Origin: Comamonadaceae bacterium
GTDB lineage: Bacteria; Pseudomonadota; Gammaproteobacteria; Burkholderiales; Burkholderiaceae_C
Assembly (NCBI GenBank): GCA_947451385.1
Contig: CANFYZ010000013.1
Span: 1 to 52,692 of the forward strand
Direction of reading: 5' to 3'
Length of the DNA: 52,692 nucleotides
This document shows positions 1-8,386 of this stretch, one piece after another. The notes under the pieces were generated by a model that ran no database searches, was not told where the DNA came from, and saw nothing but the letters and a program-made list of their open reading frames with translations. Each line of letters opens with the position of its first letter. The first letter of the stretch is position 1. The position numbers and the translations under genes are program-made.

Positions 1-2156
1 CACTCCGCGGCGGTGTGTTCGTTGAGGCCGCAGTCCTGCCCTTCGCAGTTCATCAGCACAAAGCGCGTGGCATTCCAAAGCTTGTTGCAGAAATTGCGGT
101 AGCCCTCGCAGCGCTTGCTGTCAAAGTTGACGCTGCGGCCCAGTGAGGCCAGCGCGGCAAAGGTGAAGCGCAGCGCGTCGGCGCCGTAAGCCGGAATGCC
201 TTCGGGGAATTCTTTTTCGGTTTGCTTGCGCACTTTGGGTGCGGTCTCGGGTTTGCGCAGGCCTTGGGTGCGTTTGTCGAGCAAGGGCTCCAAGGCGATG
301 CCGTCGATCAGGTCCACCGGGTCGAGCACATTGCCTTCGGACTTGCTCATTTTTTTGCCTTGCGCGTCGAGCACCAGGCCATGGATGTAGACGTGCTTGA
401 ACGGTACACGGCCCGTGAAGTGCGTGGTCATCATGATCATCCGGGCGACCCAGAAGAAGATGATGTCGTAGCCGGTGACCAAGACGCTGCTGGGGAGGTA
501 GAGGTCGTAGTCGCTGTTGTTGGCACTGGCGTCACTGTCGAGCGTACCGGAACCGGTCTGGCTCCTACTCGCTGCGCTCGCCAAGTCGCTGCGTCCGGTC
601 CCGGTACGCTCGCCAGCTGCGTCGTTGACGTTCGCATCGTTGTTGCCCCAGCCCATGGTGCTGAAGGGGACCAGCGCACTGGAGTACCAGGTGTCCAGCA
701 CGTCTTCGTCGCGCTGGAGTGTTTTGCCCGGGGCGATCTTGTCAGCTTGAGCTTGCGCTTCGGCTTCGTTGCGGGCCACATACACCTGGCCATCTTCGTC
801 GTACCAGGCCGGAATCTGGTGGCCCCACCACAGCTGGCGCGAGATGCACCAATCCTGGATGTTGTTCATCCACTGGTTGTAGGTGTTGACCCAGTTCTCG
901 GGCACAAACTTCACTTCACCCGAGTGCACCGCGTCGATGGCTTTTTGCGCGATGCTTTTGCCAGTCGGGTCGATGGGGCTGACTTTGTTCATGGCGACAA
1001 ACCACTGGTCGGTCAGCATCGGTTCGATCACCTGGCCGGTGCGGGCGCAGCGCGGCACCATGAGTTTGTGCTTTTTGACTTCAACCAGCTGGCCTGCGGC
1101 TTCCAGGTCGGCGACCACGGCTTTGCGGGCGACGAAGCGGTCCAGGCCACGGTACTTCTCGGGCGCGTTGGCGTTGACGGTCGCATCCAGATTCAGCACA
1201 CAAATCATGTCCAGTTGGTGGCGTTGGCCGACTTGGTAGTCGTTGGTGTCGTGCGCGGGCGTGACCTTGACCACGCCCGTGCCGAAGTCCTTGTCCACAT
1301 AGTCGTCGGCAATCACCGGGATGGTGCGGCCGCACAGCGGCAGATTCACCTGCTTGCCGATCAGCGCGCTGTAGCGCTCGTCTTCGGGGTGCACCATCAC
1401 GGCGACGTCGCCCAGCAGTGTCTCAGGCCGCGTGGTGGCGACGGTCAGGGAGCCACTGCCATCGGCCAGGTCATAGCGGATATGCCACATGCTGCCGTCT
1501 TCTTCGGCGCTTTCCACTTCCAGGTCCGACACCGCGCTTTGCAGCACCGGGTCCCAGTTCACCAGGCGCTTGCCACGGTAGATCAGGCCTTGCTCGTACA
1601 GCTGCACAAAAGTCTCGGTCACCGTTTTGGACAATTTGGGGTCCATGGTGAAGTACTCGCGGCTCCAGTCCACGCTGTCGCCCATGCGGCGCATTTGGCT
1701 GGTGATGGTGTTGCCCGACTGCTCTTTCCACTCCCACACCTTGCTGACAAAGTTCTTGCGTGCCTCGGCCGGCGTGGGGCCCATGTCGTGGCGGCTGATG
1801 CCTTGGCCTTGCAGCTGGCGCTCGACCACGATTTGCGTGGCGATGCCGGCGTGGTCGGTGCCGGGAATCCAGGCGGTGTTGAAGCCCGACATGCGGTGGT
1901 AACGCGTCAGGCTGTCCATGATGGTTTGGTTGAAAGCATGACCCATGTGCAGCGTGCCAGTCACATTGGGCGGCGGCAGCTGGATGGCGAACGCAGGGGC
2001 CTCGGCCGCTGGCGCACCGGTGCCGCGAAAACCGGCCACACCGTAACCGCGCTTTTCCCACTCGGGGCCCCAGTGGGCTTCTAAAGCGGCGGGCTCGAAC
2101 GATTTGGACAGGGACTGCAGACCGGGCTGCTCAAGGGGCGTGGAGGCGTTGCTCAT
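1..2156 (-). CDS. valS: Valyl-tRNA synthetase, 3' end cut by window edge
   Basis: Charges tRNA(Val) with valine in the cytoplasm; class I aminoacyl-tRNA synthetase. The first 718 codons are present and the anticodon-binding end lies outside the window. The ATG at 2156 gives an N-terminus beginning [12 protein letters not shown]. The HIGH-type motif appears as [13 protein letters not shown] near residues 60-75, and KMSKSEGN is encoded around positions 325-355. The catalytic core segments [16 protein letters not shown] and [18 protein letters not shown] are intact. Between them, roughly residues 504-548, sits an unusual Gly/Ser/Asp/Asn-rich stretch where the family normally has only about ten residues. 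Its centre is a 72-bp DNA palindrome (separate entry) that keeps the frame open. Identification is certain; the insertion is the odd point. Confidence 0.97.
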   Translation of the reverse strand, partial: MSNASTPLEQPGLQSLSKSFEPAALEAHWGPEWEKRGYGVAGFRGTGAPAAEAPAFAIQLPPPNVTGTLHMGHAFNQTIMDSLTRYHRMSGFNTAWIPGTDHAGIATQIVVERQLQGQGISRHDMGPTPAEARKNFVSKVWEWKEQSGNTITSQMRRMGDSVDWSREYFTMDPKLSKTVTETFVQLYEQGLIYRGKRLVNWDPVLQSAVSDLEVESAEEDGSMWHIRYDLADGSGSLTVATTRPETLLGDVAVMVHPEDERYSALIGKQVNLPLCGRTIPVIADDYVDKDFGTGVVKVTPAHDTNDYQVGQRHQLDMICVLNLDATVNANAPEKYRGLDRFVARKAVVADLEAAGQLVEVKKHKLMVPRCARTGQVIEPMLTDQWFVAMNKVSPIDPTGKSIAQKAIDAVHSGEVKFVPENWVNTYNQWMNNIQDWCISRQLWWGHQIPAWYDEDGQVYVARNEAEAQAQADKIAPGKTLQRDEDVLDTWYSSALVPFSTMGWGNNDANVNDAAGERTGTGRSDLASAASRSQTGSGTLDSDASANNSDYDLYLPSSVLVTGYDIIFFWVARMIMMTTHFTGRVPFKHVYIHGLVLDAQGKKMSKSEGNVLDPVDLIDGIALEPLLDKRTQGLRKPETAPKVRKQTEKEFPEGIPAYGADALRFTFAALASLGRSVNFDSKRCEGYRNFCNKLWNATRFVLMNCEGQDCGLNEHTAAE
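540..611. repeat. 72-bp palindromic element inserted in frame in valS
   Basis: The left arm (540-556) reads gagcgtaccggaaccgg and the right arm (595-611) is its reverse complement with one mismatch out of 17. The 38-nt loop holds two copies of tcgctgcg (569-576 and 586-593). The element is exactly 24 codons and encodes ValS residues 516-539, starting [18 protein letters not shown]. It sits between conserved core blocks where ValS normally has a short loop. The inverted arms and the multiple-of-three length suggest a small palindromic element tolerated inside a protein, comparable in principle to Rickettsia palindromic elements. No second copy was noticed in this window. Confidence 0.7.
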
Positions 2157-2256
2157 GGGGTATTTCAAAATCAACGGCGCACTCCGGCGACGTTGTGGGG
2201 GCAAGAAGAGGACTACCCTGATTTTACCCAGCCCGGGTCGCTGCCGTGGCGGTGCG

Positions 2257-2445
2257 TTACTGCGGCAGGTCCTGCGCCGCTTCAATGCATTCGCGCAGCA
2301 CCGCCGCGTCGCCAATCTGGTTGGCCAGGATCAGGATCAGGCGGTTGTTCAGCAGCTCGGACTGCTCGGCGCTCAGGCCGGCGTGGGCGTTGATCAGCTG
2401 TTCGTAAAAGCCGTCGGCGTCTTGGAAGTTGGCTAAGGTTTGCAT
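2257..2445 (-). CDS. DUF2783-like small protein
   Basis: A 62-residue acidic, soluble, probably helical protein beginning [18 protein letters not shown] and containing [20 protein letters not shown]. This resembles the DUF2783 family, small proteins of unknown function that I recall next to FAD-dependent aromatic hydroxylases, as here. The ATG at 2445 gives the usual family length. A GTG at 2481 would add 12 residues and overlap the upstream monooxygenase stop by four bases, so translational coupling is possible. Neither start has a clear Shine-Dalgarno sequence. It is the last gene of the VOC-monooxygenase-DUF2783 operon. No catalytic residues are evident and the function is unknown. Confidence 0.72.
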   Translation of the reverse strand: MQTLANFQDADGFYEQLINAHAGLSAEQSELLNNRLILILANQIGDAAVLRECIEAAQDLPQ

Positions 2446-2477
2446 GGTGTCGTGCACTGAATGGAGTCGAGTGGGGT

Positions 2478-4187
2478 TCACAGCGCCAAGGTGTTGGCGA
2501 GGGCTTCGACCAATTGGCCATCCACCCGGCTGCCGTGCGCGGCCAGGTAGCCGTCGGGGCGCACCAGGGCCCAGCCGTCGCCTTGCAACTGGCAGGCGTT
2601 GCGCAGGCGCTGGGCAGGGTCGATCAGGTGTTCACGCGCTTGAGCGGGCGTGTGCTTGTCCAGCACTTGCACGCAGCGCAGCGGTGTGCCTTCGGTCAGG
2701 GTTTTCAGCCGCTTCAGGCTGGCTTGGCTTTGCGCGCCAAACACCATCAGCAGCAAGCGGCCTTCGGCCCAGTTGAGCAGTTCGTTGACCACGCCGGTTT
2801 TGCCTTTGCGCCATTGAAACGCCACGTTTTGCAGCGACAGTCCGCCACTGTCGGCGCAAATGGGCGAGCGGGTGTAGGTGTTGGCCACCGCCATGCGGCC
2901 GGTGTTCACCAAGCTGCGGGCAAACGGGTATTGCTTGGCCAGGCTGATGGTGGCGTTGCGCAGGCTGCGTTCCGCGCCTTCCGGCGCGCGCAAAAAGCGG
3001 GCGGTGCGGTTGGTCACCTTGACGTTTTCTTGCGCGGCCTCTAACCGTTCGGCGTTGTAGCTGTTCAGCAACTCAGGGCTGGCCCAGCCTTTGAGGACCG
3101 CGCCCAACTTCCAGGCCAGGTTGTCGGCATCGGCCACGCCGGTGTTGCCACCGCGGGCACCAAACGGGCTGACGATTTTGGCCGTGTCGCCCATGAAGAA
3201 CACACGCCCCATGCGCAGCGCGTCCACACATTGGCTCTTGTAGGCGTAGGGGCCGACCCAGACGATTTCGACCTGCGCGTCTTGGCCAAACTGGCGCTGC
3301 AAGCGCTCGCGCACCACGTCTTCGCGGCTCACGTAGGCGGCATCGGCGTTGGGGGCCATTTGGTAGTCGATGCGCCACACGTCGTCGGCCATCAGGTGCT
3401 GCCAGACGGCGCGGTTCTCGTTGAAGGGGGCTTCGATCCAGGTGTGGCGCTCCTGGGGCGGGCGCGTGCCAAAGCGCACATCGGCAATGCACCAGCGGTC
3501 ATCGCCTTTGGTGCTTTGCATGCCCACGCCGGTCCAGGCATGGAACGGGGTGTGCGAGCCGGTGGCATCGATCACATGATCGGCCTGAATGCGGTAGCTG
3601 CCTTCGGGGGTTTGCACCGTCAGCGTGGCGAAGTCGTCGTTTTGTTCAAACGCGGTGACGCGTGAGTTCCAGCGCAGGTCCACGCCGCCGAGCTCCACAA
3701 TGCGTTCGACCAAATAGCCTTCGATGTAGAACTGCTGGATGTTGATAAAAGGCGGCTGCGCTGACAAATTGAAGTTGCTTTGCTGGCCCAGGTCGAACGA
3801 GTACACCTCGTCTTGCCCAGCAAAGGTGCGGCCCACGCTCCATTGAATGCCTTTGCGCGCAATGCGGGTGTAGATGCCCAGGCGGTCAAAAATTTCGAGT
3901 GATTTTTGCGTGTAGCAAATGCCGCGCGACGAAGCGCCTTTGACCCCTACGGTGTTGTCTTCGTCCAGCAAAATGGCTTTGATGCCCTGGTTGGCGAGGG
4001 AGCACGCCAGGGTCAGCCCGGTGATGCCGCCGCCCACAATCACCACCGCGTGGCGCAGGGTCTCTGGGGTGTGTAACTCGGGGGGCGAGACAAACGGGTA
4101 TTCGGGCAGGGCGTAACCTGAGCCTTCGGTGAACTCATAGCCGTTGGTGTAGTTCACCGGGGCGAATGCGGATGGGGAGCTTGTCAT
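2478..4187 (-). CDS. FAD-dependent aromatic-ring monooxygenase (MhpA/PheA-like)
   Basis: A 569-residue flavoprotein of the class A (PHBH-like) hydroxylase family, which adds hydroxyl groups to aromatic rings using NAD(P)H and O2. The Rossmann FAD motif VVIVGGGITGLTLA lies at residues 48-61. The DG-type segment HVIDATGS is near 204-211, and the second FAD motif GRVFFMGDTAKIVSPFGARG is at 327-346. About 45 residues precede the FAD motif, more than in a minimal hydroxylase. The gene follows a VOC protein by nine bases and precedes the DUF2783 gene, forming a three-gene unit typical of aromatic acid catabolism. The substrate cannot be assigned: 3-(3-hydroxyphenyl)propionate hydroxylase (MhpA) is the nearest named relative I recognise, but no other mhp genes are nearby. 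Confidence 0.88.
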   Translation of the reverse strand: MTSSPSAFAPVNYTNGYEFTEGSGYALPEYPFVSPPELHTPETLRHAVVIVGGGITGLTLACSLANQGIKAILLDEDNTVGVKGASSRGICYTQKSLEIFDRLGIYTRIARKGIQWSVGRTFAGQDEVYSFDLGQQSNFNLSAQPPFINIQQFYIEGYLVERIVELGGVDLRWNSRVTAFEQNDDFATLTVQTPEGSYRIQADHVIDATGSHTPFHAWTGVGMQSTKGDDRWCIADVRFGTRPPQERHTWIEAPFNENRAVWQHLMADDVWRIDYQMAPNADAAYVSREDVVRERLQRQFGQDAQVEIVWVGPYAYKSQCVDALRMGRVFFMGDTAKIVSPFGARGGNTGVADADNLAWKLGAVLKGWASPELLNSYNAERLEAAQENVKVTNRTARFLRAPEGAERSLRNATISLAKQYPFARSLVNTGRMAVANTYTRSPICADSGGLSLQNVAFQWRKGKTGVVNELLNWAEGRLLLMVFGAQSQASLKRLKTLTEGTPLRCVQVLDKHTPAQAREHLIDPAQRLRNACQLQGDGWALVRPDGYLAAHGSRVDGQLVEALANTLAL

Positions 4188-4196
4188 GGCAAAAAA

Positions 4197-4835
4197 TCAA
4201 ACGGCTTTGTATTCGGGGCGGTCGTTTTGTTGGGGTTTGAGCGCTTGGGCGGCGCGGCCTTCGGCGCGGTCTTGGCGCCATTGTGCTTTGCGCGCCGTCC
4301 ACTCTTGCAGGCGGGCGTGCGCGGTTTTGCTTTCTTGCAGCATTTGAAATTCATCGGCGCGTTGGGCGGTCAATTCCAGACGCACGCCGTTGGGGTCAAA
4401 GAAATAAATGCTGTCAAAAATGTGGTGGTCGGTGATGCCCAGCACCTCGATGCCATGACCTTGCAAACGGTCTTTCATGGCTTGCAGATCGGCCAGGTTA
4501 TCGACCCGGAAGGAAATGTGATTCACCCACAGTGGCGTGTTGGGCGAGGGCAGGGCGGCCACGTCGTCGCCCAGGTCAAAAAAAGCGATGAAAGAGCCGT
4601 CACGCAGGCGGAAGAAAAAATGGGTGTAAGGGCAGTACTCGCCGGTGCTGGGCACCACATCGCTTTGGATGATGTGGTAGAGCGGCAGACCCAAAATGTC
4701 TTCGTAAAAATGCCGCGTTTCCTCCGCGTCTTTGGCGCGGTAGGCATAGTGGTGCAACTGGTGAATGGCCGCCGGTGCGGGCAGGGCCGAGGCCTGAGCA
4801 GACGAAAGCGCGGGGGCTGGCGTGGATGTGGACAT
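4197..4835 (-). CDS. VOC-family metalloprotein (extradiol dioxygenase/glyoxalase-like)
   Basis: A 212-residue protein with two vicinal-oxygen-chelate modules. Likely metal ligands are His29 (LHHYAYRAKD), His106 (VNHISFRVDN) and Glu154 (GVRLELTAQ). This His-His-Glu pattern occurs in type I extradiol dioxygenases and some glyoxalases. An Ala/Ser/Pro-rich stretch of about 25 residues precedes the domain, and a charged helical tail follows residue 160. The gene is first in an operon with the FAD monooxygenase, which suggests a ring-cleavage or isomerisation step after hydroxylation; that role is inferred from position. The sequence GGAG lies seven bases before the ATG. A promoter and candidate repressor site lie immediately upstream. 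Confidence 0.85.
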   Translation of the reverse strand: MSTSTPAPALSSAQASALPAPAAIHQLHHYAYRAKDAEETRHFYEDILGLPLYHIIQSDVVPSTGEYCPYTHFFFRLRDGSFIAFFDLGDDVAALPSPNTPLWVNHISFRVDNLADLQAMKDRLQGHGIEVLGITDHHIFDSIYFFDPNGVRLELTAQRADEFQMLQESKTAHARLQEWTARKAQWRQDRAEGRAAQALKPQQNDRPEYKAV

Positions 4836-4850
4836 CGGGTCTCCAGATTA

Positions 4851-4903
4851 TTTACTAATGCGTAACGAGTTTACTATACCGAAACTGCTGTGGCAAATCT
4901 CAA
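4851..4903 (-). promoter_or_regulatory. Candidate promoter and MarR-type operator for the VOC-monooxygenase operon
   Basis: On the minus strand, TTGAGA (4903-4898) and TATAGT (4878-4873) are separated by 19 bases. This predicts transcription starting near 4866, about 30 bases before the VOC start codon. The predicted start abuts a dyad, TTAC-N6-GTAA (4852-4865), and TTTACTA occurs twice on the plus strand at a 19-base interval (4851-4857 and 4870-4876). A dyad overlapping the transcription start is where MarR-type repressors of aromatic catabolism commonly bind. No regulator gene lies beside it, so the regulator is unknown. Confidence 0.45.
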
Positions 4904-5002
4904 ACGCCTGGCAGGGGGTGAGCGCAGGCCTTCACGGTTAGGCGCTAAGCTGTGCACCTTCTGACCGATCGTGTCAGCGCTGTTTACCCCGAGGAGATTC
5001 TC

Positions 5003-5425
5003 ATGGCCGCACTCAAAGGCTCACGCACCGAACAATGTCTGAAAGACGCCTTTGCGATCGAGTCCATGGCCAACCGCCGCTATTTGTACTTCGCGAACAA
5101 GGCTGACATTGAAGGGCAGATCGATGTGGCGGCCCTGTTTCGCTCTACCGCGCAGGGTGAGACCGGTCATGCGCACGGGCATTTGGAATTTTTAGAAGCG
5201 GCCGGCGACCCGGCCACCGGCCTGCCATTTACCAGCACCCGCGAGAGCTTGGCGTCGGCCCTCGCCAGCGAGCAGCAAGAGCACACCGACATGTACGCCA
5301 ACATGGCCCAGACCGCCCGGACCGAAGGCTTTGACGACATTGCCGACTGGTTTGAAACCATTTCCAAAGCCGAGCGCTCGCATGTGCAGCGCTTTCAGAA
5401 AGCTTTGGACGAATTGAAGGACTGA
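5003..5425 (+). CDS. Rubrerythrin-family diiron protein without rubredoxin domain
   Basis: A 140-residue four-helix ferritin-like protein. Candidate iron ligands are Glu20, the Glu53-x2-His56 pair (GETGHAHGH), Glu90/Glu93-His94 (SEQQEHTDMY) and Glu124-x2-His127 (KAERSHVQRF). The C-terminal rubredoxin domain of classical rubrerythrins is absent, so electrons must come from elsewhere. The likely role is peroxide reduction or iron handling in the cytoplasm, inferred from the family. The ATG at 5003 is chosen over longer in-frame options because GAGGAG (4991-4996) lies at good spacing and the protein then starts directly at the first helix. It is divergent from the VOC operon and convergent with the following Bug gene. 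Confidence 0.9.
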   Translation: MAALKGSRTEQCLKDAFAIESMANRRYLYFANKADIEGQIDVAALFRSTAQGETGHAHGHLEFLEAAGDPATGLPFTSTRESLASALASEQQEHTDMYANMAQTARTEGFDDIADWFETISKAERSHVQRFQKALDELKD

Positions 5426-5433
5426 TGCGCGAC

Positions 5434-5452
5434 GCCCCATTCCCCATGGGGC
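5434..5452. terminator. Hairpin between convergent genes, weak terminator candidate
   Basis: GCCCCAT and ATGGGGC form a perfect 7-bp stem around a TCCCC loop in the 33-base gap between the convergent rubrerythrin and Bug genes. There is no T run on either side, so intrinsic termination is doubtful. Position is the main support. Confidence 0.35.
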
Positions 5453-5458
5453 GCGACC

Positions 5459-6472
5459 TCAGTCCATCTTGATGTTAGCCGTCTTGATGGCTTTGGCCCA
5501 ATCCGCGGTTTCGCGCTCCAGCACCTTGGTGGTGTCGGCGGGCGAGAGGTAACGCACCTCGATGCCTGCCGCATCAGCCCGCTGCTTGGTCTCAGGCAGC
5601 TCCATGCTGCGCTTCACATCGGCCGAGAGTTTTTGCAGCACGGCGGGCGGGGTACCTGCGGGGGCGTACAAGGCCACCCAGGATTCGAGCTCAAAGTTGG
5701 CCAAACCGGCCTCGGCCACGGTGGGCACATTGGGCATGCCGGGGTGGCGGGTTTTACCGGTCACGGCCAGGGCCTTGAGCTTGCCGGTTTGCACGTGCTG
5801 CATCACCGAAGGCGGCGTGGTGATGAACACCTCCACCTGACCCGCCAACACATCGGCAATGGCCTGGCCCGAGCCTTTGTAGGGCACGTGCACCATGTTC
5901 ACGCCGGTTTGCAGTTTGAAGATTTCAGTGCCGATGTGCGAGACCGAGCCGTTGCCCTGCGAGGCGTAGTTGAGTTTGCCCGGGTGTTGCTTGGCGTAGG
6001 CGATGAATTCTTTCAGGTTGTTGGCGGGCACCGAAGGATGCACCGCAATCACATTGGTGGCCACGGTGATCAGGCCCACCGGGGTCAGGTCTTTCAGCTC
6101 CCAGGGCAGCTTGTCCATCAGGATCGGGTTGGCAATGTGGTAACCCGAGTACGACACCAGCAAGCTGTGGCCGTCCTTGGCGGCCTTGGCCACGCTTTGG
6201 TAAGCCAGGTTGCCGCTGGCGCCGGGTTTGTTGTCCACCACGACAGACTGGCCAATCACACGGGCCAGGGGTTCGGCCACCAAACGGGCCGAGGTGTCCA
6301 CCAAGCCGCCGGGCGGGTTGGGCACCACCAAGGTGATGGGTTTGCTTGGAAAGGTTTGCGCAAAGGCGCTAAAGGGCAGCGTTATTGCGGTGAGCGCGGC
6401 GAGAGTGGTGAGTGCGGTGAGCGCTGTGGCGCAGAAAAAATGACGTGGGTTGGGTCGAGGGGGGTGTGACAT
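5459..6472 (-). CDS. Bug/TctC-family periplasmic solute-binding protein
   Basis: A 337-residue exported receptor of the Bug family, which in Burkholderiales binds carboxylates or other small molecules, classically for tripartite tricarboxylate transporters. The N-terminus has basic residues, a hydrophobic stretch rich in Ala/Leu/Thr, and a cleavage site near AFAQTFPSKPI. The mature part has the hallmarks PITLVVPNPPGGLVDTSAR, VVVDNKPGASGNLAYQSVAK and NMVHVPYKGSGQAIADVLAG. It lies 24 bases after the OYE reductase on the same strand, so the two are probably co-transcribed. No TctA or TctB membrane subunit is in the window. The ligand is unknown. Confidence 0.93.
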   Translation of the reverse strand: MSHPPRPNPRHFFCATALTALTTLAALTAITLPFSAFAQTFPSKPITLVVPNPPGGLVDTSARLVAEPLARVIGQSVVVDNKPGASGNLAYQSVAKAAKDGHSLLVSYSGYHIANPILMDKLPWELKDLTPVGLITVATNVIAVHPSVPANNLKEFIAYAKQHPGKLNYASQGNGSVSHIGTEIFKLQTGVNMVHVPYKGSGQAIADVLAGQVEVFITTPPSVMQHVQTGKLKALAVTGKTRHPGMPNVPTVAEAGLANFELESWVALYAPAGTPPAVLQKLSADVKRSMELPETKQRADAAGIEVRYLSPADTTKVLERETADWAKAIKTANIKMD

Positions 6473-6496
6473 CCAAGTTCTCCGATGGGGCTGTAC

Positions 6497-7618
6497 TCAA
6501 CGCATGCCGATTTGCGCGTCGATGAAAATGTTTTTTGCTTCACGCGGCAGGCTGCGCCAGTACTGGTGTTGCGCGTGCAAATGGCCGTCCAGGGCCACGG
6601 CCGCCTCCCAGCCCCAGCGCGGCTTGTACATGAAGCTGCGGGCCAGGGCCACCAGGTCGGCATCACCGCGTTGCAACACGCCCTCAGCTTGTGCGGGCTC
6701 GGTGATCAGACCCACGGCAAAGGTGGTCAGGCCCGAGCGTTCGCGCACTGCCTTGGCCAGGGGCACCTGGTATTCGGGGCCGACCGGGATTTTTTGCAAG
6801 GGCGAAACCCCGCCCGATGAAATATGCACAAACTGCGCCCCCGCCTGCTTGAGCCGGACAGACAGCTCCACCGTCTCGTCCAGTGTCCAGCCGCCGTCGA
6901 CCCAGTCGGTGGCCGAAATACGCATACCCAAAGCGCCCTTGAACACTTCGCGCACCGCCTGGAATACTTCCAACGGGAAACGGATGCGGTTGTCCCACGC
7001 GCCGCCATACGCGTCAGTGCGCTGATTGGAAATGGGTGACAAAAACTGGTGCAGCAAGTAACCGTGCGCGGCATGCAGCTCCAGCGCCTCGATGCCCATG
7101 TCTTGACTGAGTTGGGCGGTTTTCACAAAATCGGCTTTCAATTGCGCGATGTCTGCCAAGCTCAATGCCGTGGGCGGCGCCTCTTGTGGCAAATGCGGCA
7201 AAGCGCTGGGGCCCACCGTGGGCCAGCCGCCTTGCGCGGCAGAAAGCAGCATGCCGCCGTTCCAAGGCTCGGCGCTTGAGGCCTTGCGGCCCGCATGGCT
7301 GATCTGAATGCACACCGGCACCGCAGGGGCCAAACGCCGGGCGCGTTGCAGGTTGTCGTTCAGGGCGGCAGCGGTCGCATCGTCCCACAAGCCCAAGCAA
7401 CCGGGGCTGATGCGCCCCACCGCCGAAACCGCGGTGGCCTCCAGTGTGACCATGCCCGCGCCGCTGTTGAGCAGCTGGGTCCAATGCGCCAAATGCCAGT
7501 CGTTGGCTTGGCCATTGACGGCCGAGTACTGGCACATGGGCGCCACCACAATGCGGTTGGGCAGGGTCAGGGGGCCGCTGGGGGCGTCAAAGGTGAAAGG
7601 GGTAAAGAGAAGGCTCAT
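6497..7618 (-). CDS. NADH:flavin oxidoreductase, Old Yellow Enzyme family (YqjM-like)
   Basis: A 373-residue FMN-dependent ene-reductase that reduces activated C=C bonds with NAD(P)H. The YqjM subclass is indicated by Cys29 and Tyr31 in APMCQYSA near the flavin, and by the substrate-binding pair His182/His185 in LHAAHGYLLHQFLSP. The TIM-barrel phosphate-binding end is TTFAVGLITEP. Length is typical for the class. Its partner is the downstream Bug receptor. The ATG at 7618 begins MSLLFTPFTF, matching the family N-terminus. Physiological substrates of these enzymes are rarely known; a role in enone or xenobiotic reduction is inferred. Confidence 0.92.
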   Translation of the reverse strand: MSLLFTPFTFDAPSGPLTLPNRIVVAPMCQYSAVNGQANDWHLAHWTQLLNSGAGMVTLEATAVSAVGRISPGCLGLWDDATAAALNDNLQRARRLAPAVPVCIQISHAGRKASSAEPWNGGMLLSAAQGGWPTVGPSALPHLPQEAPPTALSLADIAQLKADFVKTAQLSQDMGIEALELHAAHGYLLHQFLSPISNQRTDAYGGAWDNRIRFPLEVFQAVREVFKGALGMRISATDWVDGGWTLDETVELSVRLKQAGAQFVHISSGGVSPLQKIPVGPEYQVPLAKAVRERSGLTTFAVGLITEPAQAEGVLQRGDADLVALARSFMYKPRWGWEAAVALDGHLHAQHQYWRSLPREAKNIFIDAQIGMR

Positions 7619-7681
7619 GCCGTTATCTTAGGCAGAACCTCACGCGCGGCTATCCGATGGGTGACAAGACCCTAAGAGACC

Positions 7682-8386
7682 CTAAGCCGCTTCGGGCTGG
7701 TGGGGCCACAGCGCCCATTCAGCCGGCAGCGGCGCTTCAATCTGCAGCGCTGCCTGGTGCACCGGGTGGCGCAGTTCCAAGCGCCAGGCATGCAGCCACA
7801 GGCGATTGAAACCGATGTGTTCGGCCACAGCCCGGTTCAGTGGCCCTTTGCCGTGGGTCGCGTCGCCCAAGATCGGGTGCGCGATGTGCTTCATGTGGCG
7901 GCGCAGTTGATGCCGGCGACCGGTGAGTGGCTGCAGTTCCAGCTCAGCCCAGCGCGTCGTGGCAAAGCCACCTTGCGGCAGCGGCCACTCACCCCGGCGC
8001 AAGGTCCGGTAGCGTGTTTGTGCAGCCTGCACTGCTTCGCGTTCGCTGCGCATGTCGTCGGGCATGCGCTTCAAGGCGTGGTCGATCAGGCCGTCGCGCT
8101 CAGGCCAGCCGCGCACCATGGCGCGGTAGGTTTTGTGCAATCCCTCGCCGCTTTCAAAACGCAGGCCCAGGGTGCGCGCGGTCTGCGCGTCCAACGCAAA
8201 AGCCAGCACCCCGCTGGTGCCTTTGTCCAGCCGGTGCAAGGGCCAGACCGGGCGGCCCAGTTGGTCGCGCAGGGTTTGCAGCACAAAACGGGTTTCACCC
8301 TTGTCCAGAGGGGTGCGATGCACCAGCCAGCCTGCAGGCTTGTGCACGATGGCGAGATAATCGTCGGTGTAAAGGATGTCGAGCAT
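7682..8386 (-). CDS. RluA-family pseudouridine synthase, TruC-like
   Basis: A 234-residue enzyme that isomerises uridine to pseudouridine in structured RNA. The catalytic Asp54 lies in HRLDKGTSG, preceded by the family start [20 protein letters not shown]. There is no S4 domain, as in TruC (tRNA position 65). The ATG at 8386 is chosen because it matches the TruC N-terminus; a TTG at 8410 would add eight residues but has no ribosome site. With this start the codon overlaps the divergent yaaA start by two bases (shared CATG), so there is no intergenic leader. Exact RNA target is inferred from similarity. Confidence 0.88.
   Translation of the reverse strand: MLDILYTDDYLAIVHKPAGWLVHRTPLDKGETRFVLQTLRDQLGRPVWPLHRLDKGTSGVLAFALDAQTARTLGLRFESGEGLHKTYRAMVRGWPERDGLIDHALKRMPDDMRSEREAVQAAQTRYRTLRRGEWPLPQGGFATTRWAELELQPLTGRRHQLRRHMKHIAHPILGDATHGKGPLNRAVAEHIGFNRLWLHAWRLELRHPVHQAALQIEAPLPAEWALWPHQPEAA

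Noticed and set aside
222-2084. A 620-codon open frame antisense to valS
   Set aside because: It is the mirror of a GC-rich, codon-biased gene. Its composition (His/Val/Ala-rich) is typical of shadow frames and it matches no family I recognise.
5434-5452. A strong terminator between rubrerythrin and Bug genes
   Set aside because: A stem is present but no T run follows on either strand, so only a weak candidate is listed.
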